A DNA stretch of 64,000 nucleotides from Bin22 sp034428635 (GCA_034428635.1 DAOUHR010000008.1:1-64000), one strand, 5' to 3'. Shown: positions 1 to 7,874, counted from the first letter of the stretch. The notes: generated from the letters alone by a model not told the origin. Made by a program: numbers and translations.

Positions 1-561
1 CTCGAAGATCATCAGCTTGCCCAGGGGGGCTGCGGGGCGTCCCTGGGCTGTAGACCATTCGTGGTGGCGTTCCACGGAGAACCCTTTGACTCTTTCCAAG
101 GCATCGTCCAGGGTGGGGCAGATTTTTTGGACGCCGGACACCCAGATTACTGTCTTCGCCCCGTAGACGTAGGCGCCCAGCTGGCTGCCTGACCCACTGG
201 CCACTATCACTTCGCCTGTTTCCGCGACGGCGTGGACGCTGCCTACGTAGTATTCGGCCACGCTGGCCAAGCGGCGCAGTTCCCGCTGCCGGTCGCGGTC
301 GGCTTCCTCCGAAATTTCCAGGTACAGGTTCCGGTACCGGTCGGTCTCGCGGATGTAGTCGGAATAGCCGATGGTATCCAGCGTCTCTGAGGTGCTTTTG
401 AAGACCTCCGCGCCGTCGGGGATCATATCTATAAGTATCTGGCGAGCCTCGTCGCCATTCTCGGCCACGACCGCATCCACGTTGCGAGATTTCAGCCCCG
501 CCACGGTCCTGTCGATTGCTGACTGGTCAACCTGTACCGCCTGCCGGTTTTCAGTAGTCAT
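1..561 (-). CDS. LUD domain protein (LutC/YkgG-like), partial
   Basis: The gene runs off the left edge; 187 codons are present and no stop is reached. The translation follows the LUD (formerly DUF162) pattern: GAEVFKSTSETLDTIG at residues 50-65, GEVIVASGSGSQLGAY at 116-131 and AKTVIWVSGVQK at 135-146. LUD proteins include the LutC subunit of lactate utilisation, but many stand-alone members have no known substrate, so no reaction is assigned. The ATG at 561 is preferred to the ATG at 573 because a GGAG lies about 6 nt before it. No lutA or lutB partner is visible on this side. Confidence 0.85.
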   Translation of the reverse strand, partial: MTTENRQAVQVDQSAIDRTVAGLKSRNVDAVVAENGDEARQILIDMIPDGAEVFKSTSETLDTIGYSDYIRETDRYRNLYLEISEEADRDRQRELRRLASVAEYYVGSVHAVAETGEVIVASGSGSQLGAYVYGAKTVIWVSGVQKICPTLDDALERVKGFSVERHHEWSTAQGRPAAPLGKLMIFE

Positions 562-821
562 TTGTTGCTCCATCAACGAATCCGCTTCGGTCCCACCTCT
601 AACGCCTTGCAAGCGGCGGATCCTCTTGTTGCTTCATTCTAACCCGAATGCGCCTTCCCTGACACCCGGCGGTTTGCTTGACTGGATATGGCGTCCGGCG
701 TAGGCTTGCCTCCATGCCCTCGGCAGGCAAGGACAATCCGTTGCAAAGGCGGTTCCGTACTTAATATTGAAAGACTTTTGTTGCTGTTGAAAGGGAACAA
801 GAGAAAACTTGGAGGCTCTAG

Positions 822-2246
822 ATGCGACGTTACACAAGGACCACCTCCTGGAGCCTCGCGGCAATCGGGCTCTTCGCGGCGCTGGCAATAGCCTGCGGTT
901 CGGCGGCCTCAACGACGGAGCAGCCGATGGAAGAAACCATACCTGCCACTGCCGCACCTGTGTCAGGGCCAACGGCCGCTTCAGAATCTCAAACAATGCC
1001 CGTGCAAGAGATTGAGCCGCCGATTCCCACTGACGTTGCCTCGAGCATAATGTCGGAGGAAGCAACGACCGATAAAGCTGTTACGGAAACCCCGACGGCA
1101 GAGACGATGGCTACAAACCCCGCGACAACTGCCACCCCCACCGCCGTACCGGACGCCACCAAGTCGGAAGTGGGTGCAGAACCGGACTGGGCAAGGGAAC
1201 TGCGGCTGGCCGGAATTAATACAGGTGTCTGGGAAACCAATTTCAGCAAGCGCAGCGTTCCCTACGACGAGATATTCTCCGGGGGCGTCCCCCGCGACGG
1301 CATTCCACCAATCGACAATCCCATGTTTGTCAGCGTTGAAGACGCCGATGAATGGCTTGAAGAGAAGGAACCCGTTATCGCCCTGGAGATTGAGGGCGAG
1401 GCAAAGGCATACCCTTTACAGATCCTTACCTGGCACGAGATTGCCAACGACACTCTGGCCGAAGTGCCGGTGTCGGTTACGTTCTGCCCCCTCTGCAACT
1501 CTGCTATCGTGTTTGACCGCCGCCTGGCCGGCGAAGTCTACGACTTCGGCGTGTCGGGTAATCTGCGCAACAGCGACCTGATAATGTGGGACCGGCAGAC
1601 CCAGTCCTGGTGGCAGCAGCTTACCGGTGAGGCAATTGTCGGCCAGCTAACCGGAGCGCAGCTGGACATCCTTCCTGCGACGTTAACCGCCTGGAAGGAC
1701 TTCAGGGTTACCTACCCTGACGCCCTGGTGCTGTCCCGGGATACAGGCCATCGGCGCAGCTACGGGGCCAATCCATACGCGGGCTACGATGAAGTGGGAC
1801 GGTCACCTTTCCTCTTCTTCGGACAAGGGGACGAGAGGCTGTTGCCCATGGAACGGGTCGCTGCCGTGACAGTGGGCGACACATCGGCCGCTTTCCCCTT
1901 TGACTCCCTGGAGTCGGAACGCGTCGTACACCACTCCCTGGGAGGAGAAGACCTGGTGGTCTTCTTCAAGCCGGGCGCCCGCTCCGCACTGGACCAGCGT
2001 TCCATTGCCGACTCTCGGGAAGTTGGCTCCACGGGCATTTACCGTCGGGAGCTTGACGGTATGGCTCTGACCTTCGACGCAGCGGGCGACGACTTTGTAG
2101 ATCGGGAAACGGGCACTCAGTGGAACATTTTCGGCCAGGGTGTTTCAGGCGCCCTAGCCGGCAAGCATCTGACCCCGGTGGAGCATGCTAATCACTTCTG
2201 GTTTGCCTGGGCCGCCTTTCGACCGGATACGACTGTAGTGCGCTGA
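822..2246 (+). CDS. DUF3179 domain lipoprotein
   Basis: A 474-residue exported protein. The N-terminus is basic, followed by a hydrophobic stretch ending in LAIAC with the putative lipidated cysteine at residue 25. A Thr/Pro/Ala-rich linker (about 28-120) then leads to the DUF3179 domain. Its hallmarks are PVIALEIEGEAKAYPLQIL near 183, WHEIAND, and a Cys-x2-Cys motif (FCPLCNSA) near 220. The family is extracytoplasmic and its function is unknown; the Cys pair suggests metal or redox chemistry, which is inference. A GGAG about 8 nt upstream supports the start. The gene stands alone between a divergent LUD gene and a 358-nt gap. Confidence 0.88.
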   Translation: MRRYTRTTSWSLAAIGLFAALAIACGSAASTTEQPMEETIPATAAPVSGPTAASESQTMPVQEIEPPIPTDVASSIMSEEATTDKAVTETPTAETMATNPATTATPTAVPDATKSEVGAEPDWARELRLAGINTGVWETNFSKRSVPYDEIFSGGVPRDGIPPIDNPMFVSVEDADEWLEEKEPVIALEIEGEAKAYPLQILTWHEIANDTLAEVPVSVTFCPLCNSAIVFDRRLAGEVYDFGVSGNLRNSDLIMWDRQTQSWWQQLTGEAIVGQLTGAQLDILPATLTAWKDFRVTYPDALVLSRDTGHRRSYGANPYAGYDEVGRSPFLFFGQGDERLLPMERVAAVTVGDTSAAFPFDSLESERVVHHSLGGEDLVVFFKPGARSALDQRSIADSREVGSTGIYRRELDGMALTFDAAGDDFVDRETGTQWNIFGQGVSGALAGKHLTPVEHANHFWFAWAAFRPDTTVVR

Positions 2247-2604
2247 AAGGCACATTCTCAGATATGAACGAGATGCAACCCACATGCCTTGAGCTTCTCC
2301 CGAGGGAGCGCAGGGAGGCTACTGAGCTTTCCGGCCTAACTCAGGCAGTTTCCAAGAGGTCTGGCGCGACACCCGGTCCGGTATCTTTGCCAGTTGGCTG
2401 ACTTGCCAGCGAAAAGCTCGCGGAACTTAGGGAAGGCGGGTTTATAAACCGCCCATACCTATTTCCATACCCATTTTGGGCGCACTGAACAACAGCATTG
2501 CTGCCCGGTTGATATTTGCCTCTGCAAACCCTCCACCGTACAATACGTGGAGCACTTTACTGTGCCTCAAGGAAACCGCACTATTTGGCCATCCAGGAGA
2601 CACC
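2247..2604. other. Intergenic gap with one hairpin
   Basis: No gene with a credible ribosome binding site was found. An upstream in-frame extension of the next gene (ATG at 2476) lacks a good ribosome binding site and family similarity, so it is treated as leader. The one clear structure is the GC-rich palindrome at 2435-2454. Confidence 0.5.
2435..2454. repeat. GC-rich palindrome (GGCGGGTTT-type)
   Basis: GGCGGGTTTATAAACCGCC forms a hairpin with one bulged G. It resembles the larger palindromes at 13586, 19331 and 33444, so it is likely a degenerate member of a dispersed intergenic palindrome family. It could also terminate transcription of the DUF3179 gene. Confidence 0.5.
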
Positions 2605-3561
2605 ATGACTACGCCCGAGATTACTTTCGGCTGCAACTTTACCGTGGAAGACTACTGGGACGTGATGGAGTTTGCCCAAAAGGCTGAAGAACTGGGCTTT
2701 GATCGTATTACGACCGGGGAGCACGTGATGGACGGCAACCCTCCCCGTCCGACCCTCATGAACATCCCTATGATGGCTGCCGCTGCCGGCGCCACCACGA
2801 ACCTGAAGGTTATGACCGGCATAGTTATCGCGCCCCTTTACCATCCGGTAATGCTGGCCAAGCTGATAACTTCGGTGGACGTGGTGTCTCAAGGCCGACT
2901 GGACTTTGGAATTGGCATTAGCGGGCAGCGGGGCACCCACATCGAGTTTGACGCTCTGGGCATTCCGGTAAATACCCGGGGCCGCAGGACGGACGAGATG
3001 CTGGAAGTGATGAAGCGATTGTGGACTGAAGAGCACGTTACCCACCACGGCCGTTTCTTTGACTTTGAAGACGTGACGCTGCTCCCCAAATCCCACCAGC
3101 AGCCCCACCCGCCCATCTGGGTGGCGGGCCGCAGCGATGCGGCCATGCGCCGCGCCGCCCTTTTGGGGGACGGCTGGTATCCCTATCTCTTCACCGTCCG
3201 CCGCCTGAAGGCTACCAATGACACGGTACGCCAAATTGCGGAGGAGGCCGGCCGGGACCTTACCGGTTTCCACTGGGGGCTGAACCAGCCCACCGCCATT
3301 GCCGCCGACCGGGAGGAGGCCCTGGTAACGGCCGTAGCCCATGTGGGCCAACGGTACGTGACGCCGGAGCGCAGCGCCGAGGACATAGCCCAGGCGCTGT
3401 GCCTCACGGGCAATCCCCAGGACTGCATCAAGGGCATTGAGGAGCGGATTGACGCTGGAGTCAGAGACTTTATTTTCGGGTTCCTGTCGCCGGACCCGGT
3501 TGGGCTTTACCGCCAAATGGAGACGATGGCCAAAGAGGTGATTCCCTACTTCCGGGGATAG
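2605..3561 (+). CDS. LLM class flavin-dependent oxidoreductase
   Basis: A 318-residue TIM-barrel flavin oxidoreductase of the bacterial-luciferase/F420 superfamily. Diagnostic segments are FAQKAEELGFDRITTGEHV in the first beta-alpha unit, GIVIAPLYHPVMLAKLIT, and VVSQGRLDFGIGISGQ followed by the region of the phosphate-binding loop. Further on are PPIWVAGRSDAAMRRAA and a C-terminal helix ending in PYFRG. These enzymes use reduced flavin or F420 to oxidise or desulfonate small molecules; the substrate cannot be read from the sequence. The ATG at 2605 follows AGGAGA at 2595-2600 and is preferred to the upstream in-frame ATG at 2476. An SRPBCC gene follows 59 nt downstream, so the two may be co-transcribed. 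Confidence 0.92.
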   Translation: MTTPEITFGCNFTVEDYWDVMEFAQKAEELGFDRITTGEHVMDGNPPRPTLMNIPMMAAAAGATTNLKVMTGIVIAPLYHPVMLAKLITSVDVVSQGRLDFGIGISGQRGTHIEFDALGIPVNTRGRRTDEMLEVMKRLWTEEHVTHHGRFFDFEDVTLLPKSHQQPHPPIWVAGRSDAAMRRAALLGDGWYPYLFTVRRLKATNDTVRQIAEEAGRDLTGFHWGLNQPTAIAADREEALVTAVAHVGQRYVTPERSAEDIAQALCLTGNPQDCIKGIEERIDAGVRDFIFGFLSPDPVGLYRQMETMAKEVIPYFRG

Positions 3562-3620
3562 CAAGCCAATAACACTGAGAAAGCAGAGGGCGGCGCTCGC
3601 TGGCCTGCCCTCGGAGAACC

Positions 3621-4058
3621 ATGCCCAAAATCACAATTTCATCAAGGGTGCCTGCCAACCCAGCCGCCGTTTTCACGCACGTAACCGCTTTTCCGGCCCA
3701 CGGGGAACCTGATACACGGCTTCTGGAGAATAAGTACGGCCGACTGGAGACCAGTGACGGCTTCGCATTCACCTTTAGCGACAGCACCAGGCCAAACACC
3801 GATACCCGCCTGCAGTACACTTTTGACCCGCCCCACCGGCGAGACATGAAACACCTGGACTCGGACTGGGCCGACCGAACCGACACCTTCCTGCCCTCGG
3901 GCGACGGCACAGAATGGACTATCGTCTGGGAACCCAAGTCAAAAGGCGCGCCCTTCCTGGTGCGGTGGCTGTTCTTCCGGTGGAAAGACCGCCAGAGGGT
4001 CCACGACCAGATTATGCAGCCCGTGGTTGATTATTTCCGGAAGCAGGACTTTTACTGA
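3621..4058 (+). CDS. SRPBCC family (START-like) protein
   Basis: A 145-residue protein that opens with the typical SRPBCC strand (KITISSRVPANPAAVFTHV) and ends in a long amphipathic helix (DRQRVHDQIMQPVVDYFRKQ). These helix-grip folds bind hydrophobic ligands in a cavity; many members have no known ligand. The start follows GGAGAACC. It lies just downstream of the LLM oxidoreductase on the same strand. The family call rests on fold-like sequence pattern rather than a catalytic motif. Confidence 0.7.
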   Translation: MPKITISSRVPANPAAVFTHVTAFPAHGEPDTRLLENKYGRLETSDGFAFTFSDSTRPNTDTRLQYTFDPPHRRDMKHLDSDWADRTDTFLPSGDGTEWTIVWEPKSKGAPFLVRWLFFRWKDRQRVHDQIMQPVVDYFRKQDFY

Positions 4059-4095
4059 AAGGAAGCACTCCCGAAAACGGCGGGCACAGACAGTC

Positions 4096-4125
4096 AGATC
4101 ATGCCGGCGCTCGCCGGCATGATCT
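4096..4125. terminator. Long palindrome between convergent genes
   Basis: Two perfect 13-nt arms (AGATCATGCCGGC and its complement) flank a GCTC loop. It sits between the ends of the plus-strand SRPBCC gene (4058) and the minus-strand glutaredoxin gene (4154), so a bidirectional terminator is likely. There is no strong U tract, and it could instead be a repetitive extragenic palindrome. Confidence 0.6.
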
Positions 4126-4153
4126 GTTCAATCAATGAGGGAGTTGTGACCTC

Positions 4154-4390
4154 TTAAGCGCCGGCGGCCCGCAGAGCGGCCTCCAGCTTGGGCGGGCTGT
4201 AGCCCACCACATTCTCGCTGCCAATAATCGTCACCGGGGTGCTGCGGAGACCCATGGCCAGCAGTTCATCCCGAGCGGCATCATCTTCGGAGACGTTCTT
4301 TTCGGTAAATTCCAGGCCCTTGCGTGAAAGATACACTTTCACCATGTGGCAGGGGCCTCAACCAGCAGAAGTGAAAACGGTAATGTCCAT
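4154..4390 (-). CDS. Candidate selenocysteine glutaredoxin-like protein
   Basis: Reading through one in-frame TGA (4358-4360) gives a 78-residue glutaredoxin-fold protein starting at the ATG at 4390, behind AAGGAG. It begins MDITVFTSAG, then U11-G12-P13-C14, then HMVKVYLSRKGLEFTEKNV. It continues to the cis-Pro loop STPVTIIG and ends with VVGYSPPKLEAAL. The TGA falls exactly on the N-terminal active-site cysteine of the Cys-x-x-Cys motif, and the resolving Cys14 is intact. A stable hairpin starts directly after the TGA (4315-4357). Without readthrough only a fragment from residue 16 could be made, lacking the redox motif. The gene lies 43 nt after the selenocysteine FTR-like gene, presumably in one operon. 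The likely role is thiol/selenol-disulfide exchange in the cytoplasm. A pseudogene is possible but less likely given the parallel cases at 4434 and 8635. Confidence 0.82.
4315..4357 (-). promoter_or_regulatory. Putative SECIS element of the Grx gene
   Basis: The mRNA directly 3' of the UGA folds into a basal stem GGCCC/GGGCC, then TGC/GCA. A left-side bulge follows, then a perfect 7-bp upper stem GTGAAAG/CTTTCAC capped by a UGUAU loop. The loop GU lies 24-25 nt after the UGA, within the spacing known for bacterial SECIS elements recognised by SelB. This was found by eye; no folding energy was computed. Confidence 0.6.
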
Positions 4391-4433
4391 ATCAAACGCT
4401 CCTTAACAGTGTTGGCCGGAACGCCGGACGGAG

Positions 4434-4886
4434 CTAATCACCGCCCTGACCGCTCTTGAAATCGGCCTTGGACTGGTAGTCCTGGTCGAACAGACCCTCT
4501 CCGGGCTTTACCGCCTCGTCGATGGTCTGGACAAAGTCCTCGCCCTGTTCGTACTTGCGAAGGAACTCCTCGCTCACGAAAAACATTCAAATGCAGAATC
4601 CGTCCCGTTTGATGTCTTCGTGGTGGCGGTCACAGGGACATATCTTCTTGCGATCCTCGACCGGGTCGCCGCTCAGGGGCATTCAAGGACAGTACCGGTA
4701 ACCATGATTGACCTGGTTTTCGGCCAGCCCCTGCTGCACCAACTCCACTACTTCCTGCTCAGGAAAAAACTCGTAGGGTCCGCGCTCCACATATTTCTCA
4801 GAAAAGGTCTTGGTACCCTGGAACGCCTGGTCAAAGGTCAACTTCCGCTGCAACTGGTCCCTCCCCGTGGTAAAGCCCTGGACCAC
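4434..4886 (-). CDS. Candidate double-selenocysteine ferredoxin-thioredoxin reductase catalytic-chain homologue
   Basis: Reading through two in-frame TGA codons (4683-4685 and 4587-4589) gives a 150-residue protein from the GTG at 4886 to the TAG at 4434. Its core reads GYRYC66-P-U68, then GDPVEDRKKIC83-P-C85, then EDIKRDGFC98-I-U100. This matches the Cys-Pro-Cys, Cys-Pro-Cys, Cys-His-Cys pattern of FTR catalytic chains. In the characterised cyanobacterial enzyme, the first Cys of motif 1, both of motif 2 and the first of motif 3 bind the [4Fe-4S] cluster. The second Cys of motifs 1 and 3 form the redox disulfide. Here the cluster ligands are all Cys and both redox positions are TGA, implying a selenol pair or diselenide. 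An FTR passes electrons from ferredoxin to thioredoxin-like partners, here perhaps the adjacent glutaredoxin. The start is uncertain: no ATG exists and the frame is open upstream to 4928. Spacing between motifs differs from the cyanobacterial enzyme. Confidence 0.82.
4548..4580 (-). promoter_or_regulatory. Putative SECIS element after the second FTR TGA
   Basis: Downstream of the second UGA, a lower stem TTCGT/ACGAA encloses an upper stem GCGAGG/CTTCGC (one G-U pair) with an AGUUC loop. The loop GU is 21-22 nt after the UGA. After the first UGA I see only a weak CGAC/GTCG hairpin with a 3-nt loop at a similar distance, so that site is less well supported. Confidence 0.5.
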
Positions 4887-4937
4887 CGAAATGACTGAAA
4901 CAAGGAATCCGACTAATTGCGATTCAGTCTAAATATA

Positions 4938-5159
4938 TTATAGCCTACCCTGACGCATATTGCCGTGCATCTCGCAGGACATGCTTCTGAACATATTCAC
5001 CTTGACCTGAAGGTTCTCCAGCAGGCTGGGCATGGCATCGCTGACTTCCTGCAGAGTCTTTTCCATCGCCACTTCCACACTCAGCAGGCCTGCGGTACCG
5101 CACTGGCACTTTACCGCCAGGTACACTTTGTGGAAGTCAGCGTTTCCTGAGAAGTCCAT
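4938..5159 (-). CDS. Small Cys-x-Cys protein of unknown function
   Basis: I do not recognise this protein. From the ATG at 5159 it has 73 residues and contains VYLAVKCQCGTAGLLSVEV, a helical middle, and a C-terminal Met-rich part with one Cys (FRSMSCEMHGNMRQ). The frame stays open upstream to a TAA at 5286-5288, and the extra codons look coding (for example TLEEIHALFQESVSDD). No ATG, GTG or TTG is available there. An ATT codon at 5283-5285 has AAGGG at the right distance, which would give 115 residues. It lies 51 nt before the selenocysteine FTR-like gene and 38 nt after ridA on the same strand, so it is probably part of that redox cassette. The clustered Cys residues suggest metal or thiol chemistry; no function is assigned. 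Confidence 0.6.
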   Translation of the reverse strand: MDFSGNADFHKVYLAVKCQCGTAGLLSVEVAMEKTLQEVSDAMPSLLENLQVKVNMFRSMSCEMHGNMRQGRL

Positions 5160-5323
5160 CTTGAAGCCCTTGAGGATAGAAAGGGAAAGGTCGTCAGAAA
5201 CGGATTCCTGGAACAGGGCGTGGATTTCTTCCAGGGTTGCCCCGCCGGGGACACCCGGCTGCCGGTCTTCGTGATTTACCCCAATTGATTACCCTTGACG
5301 ATTGATTTCGCTGCAAACAGCGA

Positions 5324-5740
5324 TTAAGGCAGAGCCGCCACAGCCTTGATTTCTACGAGGAACTCCTCCCTTACCAGACCCTCAATCACCAGCAGGGTGT
5401 TGGGCGGATAGTCCCCTTCAGGATACAGGGACGGGAAGATGTCGGCCCTGACCGACATGAAGGGCTGCACCGATTCCCGGCCTACCACGTAGGTGGTGAA
5501 CTCCACCACATCGCTGAAAGAGGCGCCCACCGACTCCAGGATACCACCCAGGTTCTCGTAGACCTGCGCGGTCTGGGCGGCGAGGCTGCCGTCCCCGGGC
5601 AGGTTGCCGTCCTTGTCAACGCCCACCTGGCCAGCGATGTACAGGAGTTCTCCGGCCTTGACACGAATGGCCTGGGAATATGCTCCTAAAGGCTGGGGAG
5701 CCTTGTCGGTGTTGACTACCTGTCGTTCGGTTCCTGCCAC
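5324..5740 (-). CDS. ridA: RidA family protein (enamine/imine deaminase)
   Basis: A 138-residue YjgF/YER057c/UK114 protein. Typical segments are APQPLGAYSQAIRVKAGELLYIAGQVG near the start, a middle region with LGGILESVGASFSDVVEFTTYV, and the C-terminal EGLVREEFLVEIKAVAAL. The family Arg that binds the substrate carboxylate is present in GLVREEFLVEI. RidA hydrolyses reactive enamines and imines released by PLP enzymes; more distant members have other or unknown roles. It precedes the selenoprotein cassette on the same strand and follows the SDR gene, so it may belong to either transcription unit. Confidence 0.9.
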   Translation of the reverse strand: MAGTERQVVNTDKAPQPLGAYSQAIRVKAGELLYIAGQVGVDKDGNLPGDGSLAAQTAQVYENLGGILESVGASFSDVVEFTTYVVGRESVQPFMSVRADIFPSLYPEGDYPPNTLLVIEGLVREEFLVEIKAVAALP

Positions 5741-5779
5741 GACGTTGCCTCACTTTGGGCACAAGGCCCATTGAATACT

Positions 5780-6562
5780 CTAGTCGGTAGGGGCGGCCAC
5801 CATGTAGCGACCACCAACCACGTTCAACTGGTCACCCGTTATGTAAGACGACTCATCCGACGCCAGGAACAGGCAGGCGTTGGCGATGTCGTAGATAGTG
5901 CCCTGTCGGCCCAGTGGTATGCGCCGCAGCTGCTCGTCATTTCCGGTGGGACGCCGGGATTCCCGGGCAAACCACTCCGGGTTGCGGCGGGCGGTATCTA
6001 TCGTGCCTGGGTTAACCATGTTGGCGCGGACGTTGTAGGGCGCGAACTCGGCGGCAATTGCCCGGATTAGTCCCCACAGGCCGGTCTTGGCGGCGGTAAC
6101 AGTGGAAGTGTCGGGGCGGCCGGTGATGGCGGCCATGCCGCCAATGCCTATGATGCTGCCCGTCTGACGTTCCATCATCCCCGGCAGTACGGCCTTAGCC
6201 AGATAGAAGGTGGAGTGCAGGTTGATGCCGAAGACCCGGTGCCAGTCCTCATCGGTTACGGTGAGGAGCGGGTGATGGGGACGGATAGCGGCGTTGCTAA
6301 CCAGGACGTCAATCTTTCCCATGGCCTCCAGGGAGTTAGCCACCAGTTTCCGACACTGGTCACCGTCGGCTATGTCCGCTGTACCGGTGTAGGTTTTGAC
6401 CCCCAGTTCACGGCATTCGGCAGCCACTTCTTCCAATTCCTGCGGGCTTTGCAGGGACGAAAGGGCCAGGTCGGCTCCCTCCCGGGCGAAGGTGATGGCC
6501 ATTTCCCGGCCAATATTCCGGCTGGCGCCGGTAATTAGTGCGGTCTTGCCTTCCAGACGCAA
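5780..6562 (-). CDS. SDR family protein lacking the canonical catalytic residues
   Basis: A 260-residue Rossmann protein with the NAD(P)-binding TGASRNIG at residues 11-18, the DVLVSNAA segment (85-92), and the C-terminal SSYITGDQLNVVGGRYM. In classical SDRs a Ser near 141 and a Tyr-x3-Lys motif form the active site. Here the Ser region reads IIGIGGMAAITG and the Tyr position is occupied by Val155 (VTAAK, Lys159 retained). It is therefore either a non-classical enzyme with a different acid/base or a non-catalytic member. ridA follows after 40 nt. Confidence 0.87.
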   Translation of the reverse strand: MRLEGKTALITGASRNIGREMAITFAREGADLALSSLQSPQELEEVAAECRELGVKTYTGTADIADGDQCRKLVANSLEAMGKIDVLVSNAAIRPHHPLLTVTDEDWHRVFGINLHSTFYLAKAVLPGMMERQTGSIIGIGGMAAITGRPDTSTVTAAKTGLWGLIRAIAAEFAPYNVRANMVNPGTIDTARRNPEWFARESRRPTGNDEQLRRIPLGRQGTIYDIANACLFLASDESSYITGDQLNVVGGRYMVAAPTD

Positions 6563-6632
6563 TTGGTCCCTCCGTAGTTATGGGCAGTAAAGACAGTTGA
6601 CAGGCTAATGCGAACAGGAACCCGACAGTCTG

Positions 6633-7583
6633 CTAAGTTTCTTCGGGCGGTTCCGGCGCGTTTTGGAGAATATCGTCCAAGGCGCGCCCCAGACCAGGGT
6701 CCAGTTCCACCGGGTTGCGGAAGGGCTCGTAACGATAGTCGGCCCGCACCCGTTCGATTATGTCCTTGGCATTGGAATTGGTATTGGCGATGCGTTCCAG
6801 GGTTTCTTTAAGGCGTTGTGATTCCACATTGCCCCGGGTCTCCAGATCCGTCAGGTCCATGTCCAAACCGAACATGGCCTTTATCCGGCGCATAATATCA
6901 TAGAAAGAACGGTAGTCGGTAATTATTCCCACTTGCTGGTTGCTCTGGGTGGTAAAGGGGTACATGGGCGCCATAGCGCCGAGGCGGAAAACCTGCAGGT
7001 CAGGATGGTTATAGTGGGCCATGTTAACCAGCGCCATACCTACCGTGGGCCCCTGCCGTCCACCGCTGCCGTAGCTGGAAAACTGGATACCGTACTTCTC
7101 CAATTCCTCCTTCATATCTGCGCGGCTGTAGGTGCAGCCCACCCGGCGCTCCATGTCGGGCGGGGCCGGACCGTTATAGCCCTCCACGGTTACGGTTTGC
7201 TCCACGCCAAGCTCCCGAACTGCCTCGAAAAAGGCCTGACCGTACAGTTCAATCTCGAACCAGGGTTCCTCGCCCATGAAGATGATCAATCCGGCCCCGG
7301 CGTCATAGAAGTCGTTGTCCCAGTGCATAGCCGCGCTGGGCAATCCTTCCTCGAAAGCGCAGGCGGGCCGGTAAGCGTCATGTGTGCCGGCCACCTGGAA
7401 AGGGTAGCAAACCTTCTCTATTTCGCGGCTCATGCGGCCGATTTTCCTGGCGCCGAACTGGTCGATAAGGTATTGGGGCAGACCGCTGGATATGCTGCCG
7501 CCGTCGGACCACTGGCGACGCCATCCGGCGATCAGGTACTGAGCCCTGGGTTTTTCTTCGAGTACCAAGAGTTCGCTCGCCAT
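6633..7583 (-). CDS. PAC2 family protein
   Basis: A 316-residue protein with the PAC2 fold signature at the N-terminus (QYLIAGWRRQ, then SGLPQYLIDQFGARKIGRM). A central segment (VTVEGYNGPAPP, YGSGGRQGPTVGMAL) resembles the domain core of proteasome-assembly-chaperone-2-like proteins. The C-terminal 90 residues are predicted helical (DMDLTDLETRG to the end). PAC2 proteins are widespread in bacteria and archaea, often without a known role. The start ATG at 7583 is followed by the family's usual short basic N-terminus. It is separated from the upstream gene by a gap of about 1 kb. Confidence 0.8.
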   Translation of the reverse strand: MASELLVLEEKPRAQYLIAGWRRQWSDGGSISSGLPQYLIDQFGARKIGRMSREIEKVCYPFQVAGTHDAYRPACAFEEGLPSAAMHWDNDFYDAGAGLIIFMGEEPWFEIELYGQAFFEAVRELGVEQTVTVEGYNGPAPPDMERRVGCTYSRADMKEELEKYGIQFSSYGSGGRQGPTVGMALVNMAHYNHPDLQVFRLGAMAPMYPFTTQSNQQVGIITDYRSFYDIMRRIKAMFGLDMDLTDLETRGNVESQRLKETLERIANTNSNAKDIIERVRADYRYEPFRNPVELDPGLGRALDDILQNAPEPPEET

Positions 7584-7874
7584 GCCTGGTCTCTCCTGAC
7601 AACTCGGTTAGGTACGGTTGGCTCCCACGAAACGGCGTCCATATCTGGCCTGACGTCGGTTGTAGCCCGCCATGAGTATAATACACCACAAATGAGCCAA
7701 AGTCTGACTTGCCCGCACGAAACGGGGGTAATGCAATCACGACGAAAAAGCCCGCCCGGACTTGCGCTTATCAGAAAACAAAGACCGGTCGTCATTGATT
7801 TCCAGGTTCGAGCAAAGGAAGGCACGCTAATCCCTTTCAAGAAAGACGTGCGAAGGTCCGGCATTTTTTCTTTC

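Noticed and set aside
2476..2604. N-terminal extension of the LLM oxidoreductase
   Set aside because: The added residues do not fit the barrel start, and a good AGGAGA site precedes the ATG at 2605.
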